64,000 bases of DNA from Arachnopeziza araneosa (lineage: Eukaryota; Ascomycota; Leotiomycetes; Helotiales; Arachnopezizaceae). This document shows, in pieces, positions 21,155 through 31,400 of the stretch. The notes beneath the pieces are model-generated. The model was not told the origin of the DNA and searched no databases. It saw only the letters and a list, made by a program, of their open reading frames with translations. The translations under genes were made by a program, and so were the position numbers. The stretch covers positions 51,768 to 115,767 of the forward strand of contig QYAI01000086.1 in NCBI GenBank assembly GCA_003988855.1, in the 5' to 3' direction. Position 1 is the first letter of the stretch. Every line of letters starts with the position of its first letter.

Positions 21155-22302
21155 TCAATCCCCCAGACCCCGCAACAGCCCCCTCTCCTTCAGCCGCAGC
21201 TCCCTCGCGACCAGCTCCCAGACGCGGCTCTGGCAGCCCTCATCCGCCGCCTGCGGCATGGGCTGCATGTCCCAGACACGGTTCGCAAAGCGGGCACCGG
21301 GACCGCCGTCGCGCGCCCAGTCCGGGGCCGTGGCCGCATGGACGATGGCGACGCTGCCCTGCTGGCTATCGATAGCGACGGCGCGGAGCACGAATGTGAA
21401 CAGGGAGCCCAGCACCCCGGGGCGCGTAAAGGGCGTGTCGGCCCAGATGTGGGAGTGCACGAGGCCGGGGTGCACGCCGTGGACGACGACGTGCACGTAG
21501 GACGGGTGTCGCGCCAGGCGGGTCTGCAGCGCCGCCACCCACGTCTGGAGGTAGAGCTTGTTGTCCGGGTAGTTGTTGCGGCTCGCGTTGACATTGGACG
21601 GGTCAAAGTGCCCGAAGAACTGCATCGACGAGGTGGTGCAGATGATGCGCGGGGAAGGGGAGAGGGCCAGCGCGGGGAGAGGGCCAGCGCAGGGAGGAGG
21701 ATGTGGGTCAGGAGGACGTGGGAGAGGAAGTTGACCTGTGCGGCGGGATCAGTGTGAGCTCGATATGAGAAGAGAATCATCATCACCTGGTGAAGCAGCT
21801 CGAATCCATCCTTGGACAGCTTGACCCGCTTCGTGGTGTTGTAACCCGCGATGCCGGCATTGTTGATCAACAGATCCAGCGCCCGCTCCGCCCCCATCTG
21901 CTCGCTCCAGCGCCTGCCAAACGCCTCGACGCTCCCCAGATCGGCCATGTCGCACTCCCACCACTCGATGACGGACGCGGCATGACCAGCGTCCCGCGCC
22001 GCCGTCCTCAGTTCCTCCATCACGGTGTCTGCGTGTGGCTCATGTAGTGGTCCCTCGCGCCGGCAGCCGAGGACGAGATTGCCGCCCCAGCGCGCGAATT
22101 GCAGCGCGGCTTCCCGCCCGATGCCGCTGTTCCCGCCGGTGAGGACGATCCATCTATCGCGGAGGTCGGCCGCCGGGACGGTGAGGTGCTGGCTGCTGAT
22201 GGTCTTGAGGATCTGGGAGCGGGTACAGAAGGAGGGGCTGGGGCTGGGGCCGGGGCCGGAAACCGGAGTGGAGGGTTTGGTTGGAGGGGTCTGTGTTGCC
22301 AT
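21155..22302 (-). pseudogene. Short-chain dehydrogenase/reductase, broken by a 17-bp tandem duplication
   Basis: Exon 1 (21787-22302) encodes a Pro/Ser-rich start, then IVLTGGNSGIG (TGxxxGIG cofactor motif) and LLINNAGIAG. A 51-bp intron (21736-21786) follows. Exon 2 begins VNFLSHVLLTH and, after a frame change, continues CTTSSMQFFGHF and YPDNK (catalytic Tyr-x3-Lys) to WELVARELRL near the C-terminus. The break is explained exactly by two adjacent copies of a 17-bp unit (21657-21673 and 21674-21690). Removing one copy gives a continuous 359-aa SDR of the retinol-dehydrogenase-like type, an NAD(P)H oxidoreductase. It could be a recent null allele or an assembly error. Codon use is strongly GC-rich, unlike most of the window. 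Confidence 0.82.
21657..21690 (+). repeat. 17-bp perfect tandem duplication
   Basis: Unit GGGGAGAGGGCCAGCGC twice in a row inside the second exon of the SDR gene. It is not a multiple of three, so it shifts the frame. Confidence 0.95.
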
Positions 22303-22743
22303 GAGGTGAAGGGTCTCGGTTTTCTGGAATTATGGTGCGCTCTAGATGAGAGGAAGGAAAACTTGAGAGGACTAGGGTTATAAGCGAGTGCTGACAGGTC
22401 GGCGGCTGGGATCATATTTCAGGCATCAGAGATGTCGGGAATCTGGCTGGTCTGCTTCGTATGCGCCGAGGTTCAATTGCGTGGCTTCTGGATCCCACTT
22501 GGGCAGCTCTCCTCGGCGTGTTGAATTTCACTCTGACCGGCCCTCGTAGCCATGAGATCGCTCATAGGGATAGCCTTATGATTCTTGTAAAACACGGCTC
22601 AGAAGTAGATTGTCACGCGAAAGCACGCTGCGATATTCATTAGTTCAAAGTCCGAGCAGAATTTACGTATATATTCTTTCAGTATCCTCACACCATTGGG
22701 GTATAATGTCCACTTTAACTCCCTTTTCCAGCAAAGTCTCTTT
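22303..22743. other. Intergenic, no supported gene
   Basis: Lies between the SDR start and the 3' end of the transporter. Composition falls from GC-rich to ordinary. No motif seen. Confidence 0.5.
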
Positions 22744-24258
22744 TTAAATCGACAAATTGGCACAACTGAACGCAGGTCTGGTTCCGCCAGAGTAATCAGC
22801 AATGATGGCCTTTACCGCGGCATACAATCCGGGACCCAACAAGAACAAGCCAACGAACATGATAAAGATGTGGATGACGGTCATGATGCTTCTCCCGGCG
22901 CCACGGAAGAATTGGCCCTTGTAGAGATTATAGTAGGCAACAGCGAAGAAGATGAAGCCAAAGAAGGAATCGAAAGCAGCACCGAGAAGAGAGAGGAAGT
23001 CTCCCATGGAAGGGACGACCTCGGAGAAGATGAATGCGACGAACCAGATCCCGGCCATGACAGCGGCCCAGACGGCCCAGCCGATGACCGTGTTGCTGTG
23101 CGCGTGGCGGGACTTGCCCATGATGCGGAAGTAGACGAATTTAGCCGACACGTTGGCATAGATGACGCCGATGACCAGGGTGGGGACAATGACGAACGCA
23201 AAGCTTGCCTTCTTGTACGATGTCACGCCAAGGGAGCCAAATGCAGGGGCGGTGCTGTACTGGCCCAGATAACGGAAACCGATCGCGGGAGGGACGATGA
23301 AGAGGAAGGCAGAGATGGCCGCCAGGACGGCGAGGGCCTTGGGGAAATCTTGTGGTCTCTCCATCTCGGCGATGAAGGTAGGGAAGAGGATCTGCGGGAC
23401 CCAGAGGAAGGTGATATTGAGGACCGCGTTCATGGCTGCAACGAATCCAGTGTCGGATGGAGGGAAGGCATAGGTATGAACGGGACCGTCGGTGGGATAG
23501 TTACCGTTATAGCCATAGAGCGGTGCCTTTTCGATCCCGGCAAAGATGAGGAAGAGGAGGATCGCAAGGCCCATGCATGCAGCTGTGAAGACAAGTTAGC
23601 CTGGGAATGAGATATGGTCGGAGACACGAACCTGACCCCATTGACATGAAGGAGACATGGCGTAGAGTTCTCGGCAGGGACATGACAATACCCATCAACG
23701 TGACGATAACCGAGAAGGCGACTGTGCACAGAGAGTGATCGGACAGAGTATTGATCACCTTGGCACCCGTGAGGATATGGAAGCCAATGAGCAGGATATT
23801 GTTGGCCAACAACATGAAGCCGGCGAATTCATATGCAATCCGACTCTTTCCAAAAGCATAGTATCCGAAATCGCAGATGTCCTTGATCTGCGGGTATTTC
23901 ATGATGAATTTGTGCATGGTGATGGACGTGATCCAGAAGAGGATGCCGGCAGCAACCATGGTGATGATTCCAGGAACCCATCCCAGGACACTTGAGCATT
24001 GTTAGCATGTCCATCTGTGTGGGCGGGGATTGCAACCTACGATAAGGACCACGTCTGGGCCATGATGGCGAGGCAGACCTGATCTCCGGCCAATAACCAT
24101 GCGGCCTTCTGCCACGACATGGTTCGCAGCTTGATCTCATGGCCATGGTCCTCTGCGACAATGGCATTGATGGCCGAGTGATCAGATTCATCGACCGCTT
24201 CGGCGGGAGAATACCCGATCTTCTTCTCGTCGGGGTAGCTAGGTGGTGAAGTCGACAT
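22744..24258 (-). CDS. Amino acid transporter, Aa_trans (AAAP) family
   Basis: Three exons (24041-24258, 23632-23990, 22744-23582) with 50- and 49-bp introns give 471 aa. ATG 24258 is chosen because MSTSPPSYPDEKKIGYSP fits a short hydrophilic cytosolic tail; an in-frame ATG upstream at 24297 is possible. About eleven hydrophobic helices follow, beginning near AAWLLAGDQVCLAIMA. Later segments include LLANNILLIGFHIL, FLWVPQILFPTFIAEMERPQ and FIFFAVAYYNLYKG. This order is typical of fungal neutral amino acid permeases (N-system type) that use the proton gradient at the plasma or vacuolar membrane. The substrate cannot be read from sequence. It is intact and GC-rich like the adjoining SDR, with no RIP-like lesion. 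Confidence 0.88.
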
Positions 24259-25204
24259 AGTGAGAGGTGTGTCGAGATTTGCAGGTGAGAGACCCAAAGC
24301 AATGCAGCAGCTGCAGCTGGGGAGGGCAGATGGGACGATGGGCCAGCAGGGTTATATAGAGAGGCGCGAGAACCAGACGAGTGGAAATTGGGAAACGAGG
24401 CAAAGCTGTGATGGAGATTTCCATGGTTCGAAGCTGGAGCAGCAAATAATGGCGGGTTACGATATGTACGAAGTATCGCAATCCGTTATCATCGCAGCCA
24501 CCGAGCACGCGATTGGCACCAGCAGGGGCCGGCAGGAGCGCCCAGAGGACCCGTCAAATAAAGTGAGGCTAATGGGACTGCGGTGGGATTCGAGAAGAAA
24601 GAAATGGCCCATCCAGCGTCGCAATCGGCAATCACCATCGTGTTTGTGGCTAGACGCAGCAAGATGTGGCGCTGGCCCAGGAAATCCCTTCCGCTCTGGG
24701 TATGGGGCTGCGCACGACCTGCACGTGAGCTGCACATGGGGAGTGACGGCTGCCGCGTCAGCGTGGGAGCGAGGAGCGAGCGCCAAGGAAGAAGCAACGA
24801 AAGACGGGAACTGAAGGAATCCATTTGCTGAGTTACATAATTGGAACACGGTCTCGTGCTCATCCCACTCGCGTGGAGGGAGCGGACGTTGAAGTGGGAG
24901 AGGTGAGGAACATTGAAGTGGGAGAAGTGAGGAACATTGAAATGGGAGAAGTGAGGAACATTGAAGTGGGAGAAGTGAGGAACATTGAAGTGGGAGACGC
25001 CGCTCCATCATTAGCAGCCCAGAGAACGGCGTCTGCTTGCTCCTTCTCTCGCGCCGTGTTGATATCAAAATATGAGCTGCCTAAATCTCTTGGCCAACCC
25101 TACCATGAGGAATGTTTGTACATCCGCTATTTGATAACCTTACATGTCCACTCAATCTCTGGCAGACTCGATGTTGGAATTATGCAGGTTTACTGATGCA
25201 GCGG
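24259..25204. other. Intergenic with minisatellite
   Basis: Upstream region of the transporter. It stays fairly GC-rich to about 24.85 kb, so long overlapping frames exist on both strands, but none has recognisable features. A 24-bp minisatellite lies at 24889-24997. Confidence 0.5.
24889..24997 (+). repeat. 24-bp minisatellite, about 4.5 copies
   Basis: The unit TTGAAGTGGGAGAAGTGAGG plus AACA repeats at 24889, 24913, 24937, 24961 and partly 24985. Single changes are present (AGGTG in copy 1, AAATGG in copy 3). Because 24 is divisible by three, one frame reads repeated EVGEVRNI, but that frame has no other sign of being a gene. Confidence 0.92.
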
Positions 25205-25209
25205 CCAAT

Positions 25210-26087
25210 TCAACCAATGATCGCTCCCGAGAAACCTGGCCTGACTCCATTCTTCAATGGCGAATCTTCGGAACATGTACTCTTGTTCTGCAATTGAGAA
25301 TTATATGCCGTGATTAGAGCCTGGGAATGCTTCAGCAAGTCATTGACCCTGCTTTGGATTCCTTGAGTCGAGGCCATGATCGTACCGTCCTCACACTTTG
25401 GCATTGGAAGTTCGTAGGCAGACAGGTCGTCAAGGACAGCGTACGGAAGAGCTAAGTTGCCATCACTCCCAAACTTATGAGATGCGGAAGTACGGCTCGT
25501 ACTTAAAGGGAGAAGAATTTTGCTATTGATGAAGGTACCGTAGGATACACCTGCTAATCTCTCGATAACCTCACCTAGAAGGGCGAAGTTCTAGTTACTG
25601 TAATTTTAGCGGCTGCGAAGGGATCCGACGGGCTTCAAGCGTTTACAAATTTCATCGTCTGGCTTTTGCTAAAGAGCAACTCCCCACTCGCACCATACCA
25701 CCATTCATTTGAGGTCGCCATGCTAGCACGGTGTGGGAGAAGGTCTTCTACAGCGAGCTCTTATGTGATGAATTGACTGCTGCTGCAAAATTCTGGCAAT
25801 ATATCACGAATGGGCGTTGTTTAATTTAGACGGCCTTCTTCCACGAGAATTCCAATGGCTGATGCTGTGAAAATCTTGGAAAGTGAGCCAATTCCGTAGA
25901 CTGTGTCCGAATCAGGAGCCTTCCCCTCCTTGATGTCCCTGAGCCCAGTGGCCCAGTAATAGATAGGTTCATTCTGGTATGCCACACCGAGAGAGACAGA
26001 CGGAGCACCTGTGACCGAACATATGGACTTGATTATAGGGCTGAGTGCACCCAGTCTTTCGAGGAGCTGGGGTTTCATTTCAGGCAT
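25210..26087 (-). pseudogene. Serine hydrolase / beta-lactamase-family protein, decayed
   Basis: The first 89 codons are intact. They contain TGAPSVSLGVAYQNE and VYGIGSLSKIFTA, where SLSK is the catalytic Ser-x-x-Lys of the penicillin-binding-protein/beta-lactamase fold. The frame then stops at TAA after EEGRLN, where homologues continue. Recognisable pieces follow in other frames: PIRDILPEF, VEDLLPHR, NEWWYGASGELL, then YSN-TAG-NFALLGEVIERL (TAG at 25591-25593, Trp expected) and a last piece ending GVRPGFSGAIIG. The conserved C-terminal part is missing. In fungi this family includes esterase-like enzymes, sometimes in metabolite clusters. This copy is dead. Confidence 0.78.
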
Positions 26088-26362
26088 CTAATGATGTTAG
26101 CGGTGATAGAGGGTGGCGGAAGCTTTGCTAACATTCTAGATGTGATCTCTGAGATCACCATCAAAATTGTGTATAAAATAGGGCTTCACGTTGGATTTTC
26201 TTCTAAAGAATCAACATCCTTTTACCCACCCATCAATATCATTCCTTTTTCTCGGTGTCACATGATCTTAAGCGAGATGATTCAAAATCTGACCTTCTCA
26301 AAGATCACACATCCTCTTTCAAGACCTTTCACCCTCAGAACAACAGGGAAAATATACCCAAA

Positions 26363-28141
26363 ATGTACAAGTATGAGCCTCTGAGTCCAGAAAAGAATGA
26401 AATCCGACTTCTGGAGTTGTTACCAGCGACGGAGCCCAGCAAGATTAAAGCAAGATTATTCACTCACTCCCTTGATGATCTTTCAATATACGATGCTCTA
26501 TCATATACTTGGGGAGACCCCAGCGTTACGGAATCGATCGAGCTAGACGGAGACGGAAGTTTCCACATATTTGCCTCATTAGAGAAGACTCTCCACGATA
26601 TTCGGCGTCGCGACAATTCACTCGTAATTTGGATTGACGCAATCTGCATTGATCAGTGTAATATCCCAGAGCGCAACAATCAGGTGAAGATGATGAAAAT
26701 AATCTATGAAAAAGCTCTCTTGGTTCGTATTTGGATAGATGTGGATATCGAAATCCCTGCGCCGGTTCTCAAGATGCTCGAAAGAATAAATTTGGGGACC
26801 CCCTTGGAACTAGGGGATGATCCTAAGTTCTGGGATCCTGTAGTGCATTTATTTGACCAGCGGTATTGGAGCAGAGTCTGGATTCATCAGGAGGTGGCAT
26901 TTGCTACTCAGCTTGTACTACATTGTCGCCGAAAGCTCGTCCCTGTGGTTGGGTTCCTGATATTGAGCTATCAATTGGCTCAGAGTTGGACTGCAGGTGA
27001 TGCGAAATACGATTGGATGCCTCTGTACAAAGTCGTTGCCAGCTTCAAAGGCAAATGGCTACTCGAGCTTTGGTATATGCGCTTGGTGCAATCTCGTCAT
27101 TTAGAGCATCGGATTGGACACCAATTCCGCAGTCATCTGCTCAGCTTGCTAGACAAAACTCGCCAGCTAGGCTGCCAAAATCCAAGAGATAGGATGTATG
27201 GGATTATGCACCTTGCGGAAGATTACGAGTATGGTGCGATCGAGGTTGATTATGGGCTCTCTGTTGCAGAGGTTTATTGCTCTGTTCCAAAGTACTTTGT
27301 GGATAGATACCAGCAGTATGGCCCTTCAGGTTGTCTTGCATTTTTGTGTACGATTACTCGTGAAAGCCTAGAATCGACACATGGACTTCCGTCTTGGTGC
27401 CCGGACTGGAGTAGTGAGAAATCGGTAACTGTTGTCTTGGACATGAGAATCTCGAGTTCAGATCCTCCATTCATTCCTGCGGCAGGACAAATTAGGGGCG
27501 ACAAGCCATGGTTTTCACTTGACGGCAAAGTGCTGCACGCACAGGGGTTTTGCCTCGATACGGTCTCAGCTATGTGCCTCGACAGTTTAGCGGATCTGAT
27601 TAAGGACGACCTTCCGATTTCTGAGATCCTTTCCACCTGCTTAGCTATTATGACAATTAATGACGATCAAAATCTCGTGGGGGCAGATATTAACAACTTC
27701 TATTTGCCGTTGCTCCGGTCCTTGATTACTGGTCACGAATTTGGAGGGGCAGAGAGAGCTTGGGTAGAACTAATCGAACTCTGTGGCAACCCAATGACAG
27801 CTGAAATGTCTTTGACAAATATACGACCAATACTAACTAAAGATGCATTGGAATTGATGAATAGCATGGCGTTGGCAGGAGAGGATCGGGTGCCTTTCAG
27901 AGGGGGGAGGGGGAGTGTTGGATTGATTCCGAAGGAAACATCGTTTGATGACCAAGTATGGATTCTCTTTGATTGCCCTGTACCCATTATATTGCGGCCG
28001 ATGGAAGATTATTACACGGTGGTTGGTGTTGCATATGTCGATAATTTTATGCATGGGGAGTCTTGCTCAGATATGCCTTCTGCAGTTGGGATAGGAGAAA
28101 AGTATGGCGACTACGAAATTGCTACAGTTCAGATCAAATAA
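26363..28141 (+). CDS. HET-domain protein, intact
   Basis: A single exon of 592 aa. ATG 26363 is the first ATG of the frame; the frame upstream to 26255 has only a GTG. MYKYEPL followed by EIRLLELLPA is the standard lead-in of the family. The HET domain spans about residues 40-190: YDALSYTWGDPS (43-54), VIWIDAICIDQ (87-97), and YWSRVWIHQEVAFA. GLPSWCPDWSSE and the FMHGE element near the C-terminus are also conserved. HET proteins act in non-self recognition and cell death, often as the effector domain. This is the only intact HET gene of the three here. It has no introns and no premature stops. The 275 bp upstream and the 314 bp to the convergent PKS end (28142-28455) show nothing notable. 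Confidence 0.92.
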   Translation: MYKYEPLSPEKNEIRLLELLPATEPSKIKARLFTHSLDDLSIYDALSYTWGDPSVTESIELDGDGSFHIFASLEKTLHDIRRRDNSLVIWIDAICIDQCNIPERNNQVKMMKIIYEKALLVRIWIDVDIEIPAPVLKMLERINLGTPLELGDDPKFWDPVVHLFDQRYWSRVWIHQEVAFATQLVLHCRRKLVPVVGFLILSYQLAQSWTAGDAKYDWMPLYKVVASFKGKWLLELWYMRLVQSRHLEHRIGHQFRSHLLSLLDKTRQLGCQNPRDRMYGIMHLAEDYEYGAIEVDYGLSVAEVYCSVPKYFVDRYQQYGPSGCLAFLCTITRESLESTHGLPSWCPDWSSEKSVTVVLDMRISSSDPPFIPAAGQIRGDKPWFSLDGKVLHAQGFCLDTVSAMCLDSLADLIKDDLPISEILSTCLAIMTINDDQNLVGADINNFYLPLLRSLITGHEFGGAERAWVELIELCGNPMTAEMSLTNIRPILTKDALELMNSMALAGEDRVPFRGGRGSVGLIPKETSFDDQVWILFDCPVPIILRPMEDYYTVVGVAYVDNFMHGESCSDMPSAVGIGEKYGDYEIATVQIK

Positions 28142-28455
28142 ATTGGCAGACTACCCTACGCGCTCCAAGTCTATTACACATCCTAGCCGGAGCATTACTG
28201 TTACCAAATGAGTAACGAAGCACGGGTCAGAAAATGGTCTGCACATGACATATAACAGCGACCAAAAGAGTCGATGTTTCCATTTACTAGTCTACTAAAT
28301 GGAGATGTGGAAACCCATGAGCCTTGAGGGGTGAAAAATGAAAGCGCATTTCGAAAGCCTTTCTTTGTCATGACGTAACATCACCCAGCTCCTCCTAACA
28401 ATATCCCCAAACAAAACGGTACGAATGAAAGAACTGTATCTCTAATCGGCTCTCT

Positions 28456-31400
28456 TCAAGAAGCGATAAGGCCGGGATTAATATAACTACTCTTCGAAAC
28501 AACTTTGGCCGCTAAAGCAGTGATAGATGGGCTCTGCAGAATGTCAAAGAGTGAGACGTCCGCGCCGGTACGCAACGCCAGCATGTTGCGTAGCTCGACC
28601 GCAACCAGCGAATCCACTCCATATGATGCAAGCGATTTTGAGTGATCAATCTCGGTCTCTGGGATGGTGAACATATCCATCAGCTTGTTGGTGATCCCCT
28701 TGACAACGACTTCAGTCGCTGCCTCAAGAGACGAGGCAGCAGCGATGAGCTCACCAAGCTCACTTGCTCCCGTCTTGCTCGCGCTTGTGGCCGTATCCGA
28801 GACTGAGTGACGGAACCTCAACGGCCCGAATCGGTCATCTCCCGCCATTCCCAAGGTTTCCCAGTTGGCTACATTCAGTCCCAGTAGCATCTGTTTCTGA
28901 GGAGGAGATATGATGGCCGATTCAATTGTCTTGAGAACGTCCTCTTCAGACAAGGCTTGCAATCCTTTCTTCTTCAGCCTCTCTGCCGTGACTTGATTCT
29001 CTGCGACATAACCGACCGAATGGACGACTCCAATATCAATCGATGCGCCGTGGAGGCCGTTCACAGCGCGATGTCTTGCGAGAGCATCTTGAAAGGTGCC
29101 TCCTGCAGCATAATTTGATTGACTTGCTAATCCAATCACTCCCGATAGCGAAGACAGCATCACAAAGAAGTCCAAGTCTTTCTTCAGCAGGTTGTGAAGA
29201 TTCCAGCTTCCATGGACTTTGGGGCGAATTGCGGCATTATACTGGTGTACTGACATTTGTTCCAAGATCGAATCCTATCTACGCCTTAGTGGCTGTAATC
29301 TGAAAAAGCCAGAAAAATCATCTAGACATACCTGAAGCACCATGGCACCTTGGATAACACCGCTGATGGGTGGCATATTCTTTGCACATTTATCCAAAGC
29401 AGTTGCGAGCTCAGACTCGTTCGAAATATCGCAACCAATAGCCATAATGTTGCCCCCAAGCTTTTCCATTTCTCTTGTCAATGGCTGAGATTTTTCATGA
29501 ACGTTGGCGCTTCGGGACATGATGATCAGATTTCTTGCTCCATGTTCCCCCATCCACTGACAAACTGATCTGCCAATTCCTCCCAGACCACCAACAATAA
29601 GGTACGAAACGTCTGAGCGGAATTTCACAGATAATTTTCTTGGCAGAACCTGTGTCTAGTAAGTAATTCTCATTTGCAAATTGCCACTCAATTGCTTACC
29701 GGTACAAAGTCATCTGCGTTGACTGAGATTACGATCTTACCCATGTGTTTTCCAGCCTGCATGAGACGGAATGTTCTCTCAAGTTTAGAGATTGGAGAGA
29801 CAGTAACCGGCTCGACTGGAGAGATGACGCCTTGCTTGAAAAGGACAATGATTTCGTTCAGCACCTGGCTGATTTCGTGACCTCGGTGTTCGCTAAACAC
29901 CAGTAAGTCAATGGAGGAGAAGGAGACGCAACGTGTAAAGGTGCCCAATTCGAGGTAGCTATTAAGCTCGAGATCACGTTTCCCGACTTCGACAAACCGC
30001 CCAAATGAAGCCACGCAGTTGAAGCTCTCTTGAAGTAATGGGCCAGCAAGTGTATTGAGTACGACATCGACGCCTTTGCCTTGCGTCAATGCGAGAACGC
30101 CAGGACCAAATGAGGCGTCTCTGCTCGAAAATATATGATCTGGCTGAATACCATATTGTTTTGTTATGAACTCTCTCTTCTCCTTTGTCCCAACTGTGAC
30201 GATTACTTCTGCACCAGCGTACTTAGCCAAAATGACGGCAGCCTGGCCAAAAGCTCCTGTCGCTGCATGAATCAAGACTTTGTCTCCTTTCTGCACTCTA
30301 CCTAATTCAAACAGGGAGAAATAAGCTGTAGCATAAGATACCGGAAGTGATGCTGCGATCTCAAACGTCATATCATCTGGGATATGAACCGCATTCGTCC
30401 ACTTAACTCGGACCAAATTTCCATAGTAACCTTTCATCACTGTGGCAATTCGGTCGCCGATATTGAAGCCTTGAGCTGCCGCGGTCGGACCGATGCGCCT
30501 GATGAGACCTGAGCACTCAAATCCCATATAGTGAGAGTCCAATTGGCCCATGGCTACCATAATATCACGGAAGTTAAGACCAAAGGCTCGGGGCTCTATT
30601 TCAATGAAATCATCAGGCAGGTCGCTTTCTGCGTCCGGATCGTCACTAAAAGCAAGAGTATCTAGAAGCCCTGGGTTTCCAACAGTCAAGCGAAGTGGTC
30701 GGTCGGCTTGATAGAATGGCTCCAACTTCACAGCAGCTTGAGTTTCTGCATCAGGAAACGTGATCTCACTTCGTTTGAAATCCCGGTAGTATCTTGGAAC
30801 GTGAAAGGCACCGTCACGATAAGCAACCTCGAAGTCCGTCACGGTATTGTCCCTTGAATAATCGAACATCTTCTGAAACAGTCTTGTGAGGGCAGAGACA
30901 GAGCCCACAGACCATGCGTCATTCTTTGGATCGAGATCAAGAGCCGCCAATCTTTTTCCTGCATATTCGACTCTCAGTGTACGCAAGAAGCCTTGAACGA
31001 GACTCGCATCGGGATTTTCACAGTCTACAGCTCCACCTCTTGTTATCCAGATAAGCCCCTTGCACTTAGTGCAAAGATTCTTCAGAGTTTCGAATTCTGC
31101 CTGACTGGGATTTTTGAGAAAAGACTGATCGAGGTGGTCGAAGAAAATGATCACTTTCCCATCGCCATTGACAGTCTCAAGGTTTTCAATAGATGTCCTG
31201 ACCCCTGTGACATTCGAGATAGAATCTCGAAGCTCGTTCAACCAAGGTGCAGGCGGAGCGGAGATAGTGGTAACAAAACAAGCTTCTTCTTCATAGGTAG
31301 GAGCGACCGAAGGAAGAGCTGTTGACATGATGACGCTGAATGAGTAGAATTCTTCGCTCTCACAATCGTGGATCTCAGTCTCGATGCCGTCAAACCCTGT

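Noticed and set aside
21190..22302. 370-codon continuous minus-strand frame as an intact SDR
   Set aside because: It reads through a 51-bp intron and, after the 17-bp duplication, leaves the SDR frame and becomes Arg/Pro/Ser-rich nonsense lacking the Tyr-x3-Lys motif.
22696..23610. 304-codon plus-strand frame opposite the transporter
   Set aside because: It is an antisense shadow of the transporter exons; highly charged composition with no homology signal.
24260..25196. Overlapping long frames of 123-203 codons on both strands
   Set aside because: They arise from GC-rich sequence and the 24-bp repeat; no domain, signal or splice support.
26255..26362. N-terminal extension of the intact HET protein
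   Set aside because: The only start in that part of the frame is GTG; ATG 26363 begins the conserved family N-terminus.
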